From: Mycobacterium paragordonae
GTDB taxonomy: Bacteria; Actinomycetota; Actinomycetes; Mycobacteriales; Mycobacteriaceae
DNA: 64,000 nucleotides
Reading direction: 5' to 3'
Assembly (NCBI RefSeq): GCF_003614435.1
Contig: NZ_CP025546.1
Span: 3,348,001-3,412,000 of the forward strand
Position 1 is the stretch's first letter. The number at the start of each line of letters is the position of its first letter. Under the pieces are notes generated by a model. It ran no database searches, was not told the origin of the DNA, and was given only the letters and a program-made list of their open reading frames with translations. The position numbers and the translations under genes are program-made. Below, piece by piece: positions 63,473 through 64,000 of this stretch.

Positions 63473-64000
63473 ATGGATTACGGGGCATTGCCACCCGAAA
63501 TCAACTCCGGTCGCATGTACACCGGGCCCGGCCCGGGTCCGATGCTGGCCGCAGCCGCGGCCTGGGATGCACTGGGCGCCGAATTACATTCCACCGCAGC
63601 CTCATACGCGGCCGCGATCGAGAACCTCACCGCTGGAACCTGGCACGGCCCGACGGCGATCGCGATGGCGGCCGCGGTCGGCCCCTACGTGTCATGGATC
63701 TCGGCCACGGCCGCCCGGGCCGATCAGGCGGCCGCGCAAGCCAAGATCGCGGTTGGAGCCTACGAAACCGCCTTCGCCGCAACGGTTCCGCCACCGGTGA
63801 TCGCGGCGAACCGCGCACTGCTGCTGTCGCTGATCGCTACCAATATCTTCGGGCAGAACACGCCCGCCATCGCCGCGACTGAGGCCCAGTATCTGGAGAT
63901 GTGGGCTCAAGATGCCGTCGCGATGTACGGGTATGCCGGATCATCCTCGGCGGCAACTCAATTGACGCCTTTCACCGAGCCGCCGCAGACCACCAACGCC
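63473..64000 (+). CDS. PPE family protein, N-terminal part (cut by window end)
   Basis: 176 codons visible, open at the window edge. Signature [19 protein letters not shown] (Y in place of F in D-F-G); W-H-G turn; [35 protein letters not shown] completes the PPE domain. The C-terminal part, which would define the subfamily, lies outside. It is separated from the preceding PPE gene by 711 bp, so it has its own promoter. Confidence 0.93.
   Translation, partial: MDYGALPPEINSGRMYTGPGPGPMLAAAAAWDALGAELHSTAASYAAAIENLTAGTWHGPTAIAMAAAVGPYVSWISATAARADQAAAQAKIAVGAYETAFAATVPPPVIAANRALLLSLIATNIFGQNTPAIAATEAQYLEMWAQDAVAMYGYAGSSSAATQLTPFTEPPQTTNA

Overview
The window is GC-rich DNA from a slow-growing Mycobacterium outside the tuberculosis complex. 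Three things point there: the complete ESX-5 type VII secretion locus (a slow-grower system), PE/PPE genes, and gene order that follows the M. tuberculosis stretch Rv1769 to Rv1802 with clear insertions, losses and rearrangements. No tRNA, rRNA, insertion sequence or CRISPR array was seen.

Region 1 (1-14.2 kb) is an accessory catabolic island. A LuxR-type regulator tail, an unrecognised gene, a TetR regulator, a methyltransferase and a crotonase are followed by an eight-gene minus-strand operon (12714 to 4118): mycofactocin-type SDR, E1 alpha, E1 beta, a free-standing lipoyl domain, a second crotonase, an acyl-CoA synthetase, a Rieske oxygenase and a KstD-like flavin dehydrogenase. A CoA-transferase is divergent from it. 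Together they look like activation, ring oxidation, desaturation, C-C chemistry and oxidative decarboxylation of an unknown cyclic or branched acid. Neither crotonase has the usual catalytic glutamates, and no E2 acyltransferase or E3 is present. Three GACA-N2-TGTC sites mark a probable TetR regulon.

Region 2 (14.3-33.7 kb) is mostly conserved backbone matching Rv1769, Rv1770, Rv1771, Rv1760, Rv1772, Rv1773c, Rv1774, Rv1775, cyp144, Rv1778c, Rv1779c, Rv1780 and malQ (Rv1781c). The Rv1776c regulator is missing. A lipoprotein, a fused cytochrome b561/molybdopterin oxidoreductase, an SRPBCC protein, a small membrane protein and a SnoaL-like protein lie between the Rv1780 homologue and malQ.

Region 3 (34-58 kb) is ESX-5: eccB5-eccC5, a PPE-PE-PPE block, cyp143 with its ferredoxin, two PPE genes, an inserted orphan PstS-type phosphate-binding lipoprotein and DUF732 protein, then PE19, esxM, esxN, espG5, eccD5, mycP5, eccE5 and eccA5. 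The last four overlap and form a tight operon. A 13-bp perfect hairpin separates the esxMN cassette from espG5. lppT, which follows eccA5 in M. tuberculosis, is absent.

Region 4 (58-64 kb) holds four more PPE-SVP genes (PPE28/29/30-like and one cut by the window end). The third has a leader with a well-formed M-box magnesium riboswitch followed by a 26-codon acidic and proline-rich upstream ORF laid out like the enterobacterial MgtL leader peptide. A truncated copy of the 3' half of the same leader precedes the first PPE gene. The inserted PstS and the Mg-sensing leader together suggest that this PE/PPE cluster is wired to nutrient (phosphate and Mg2+) supply.
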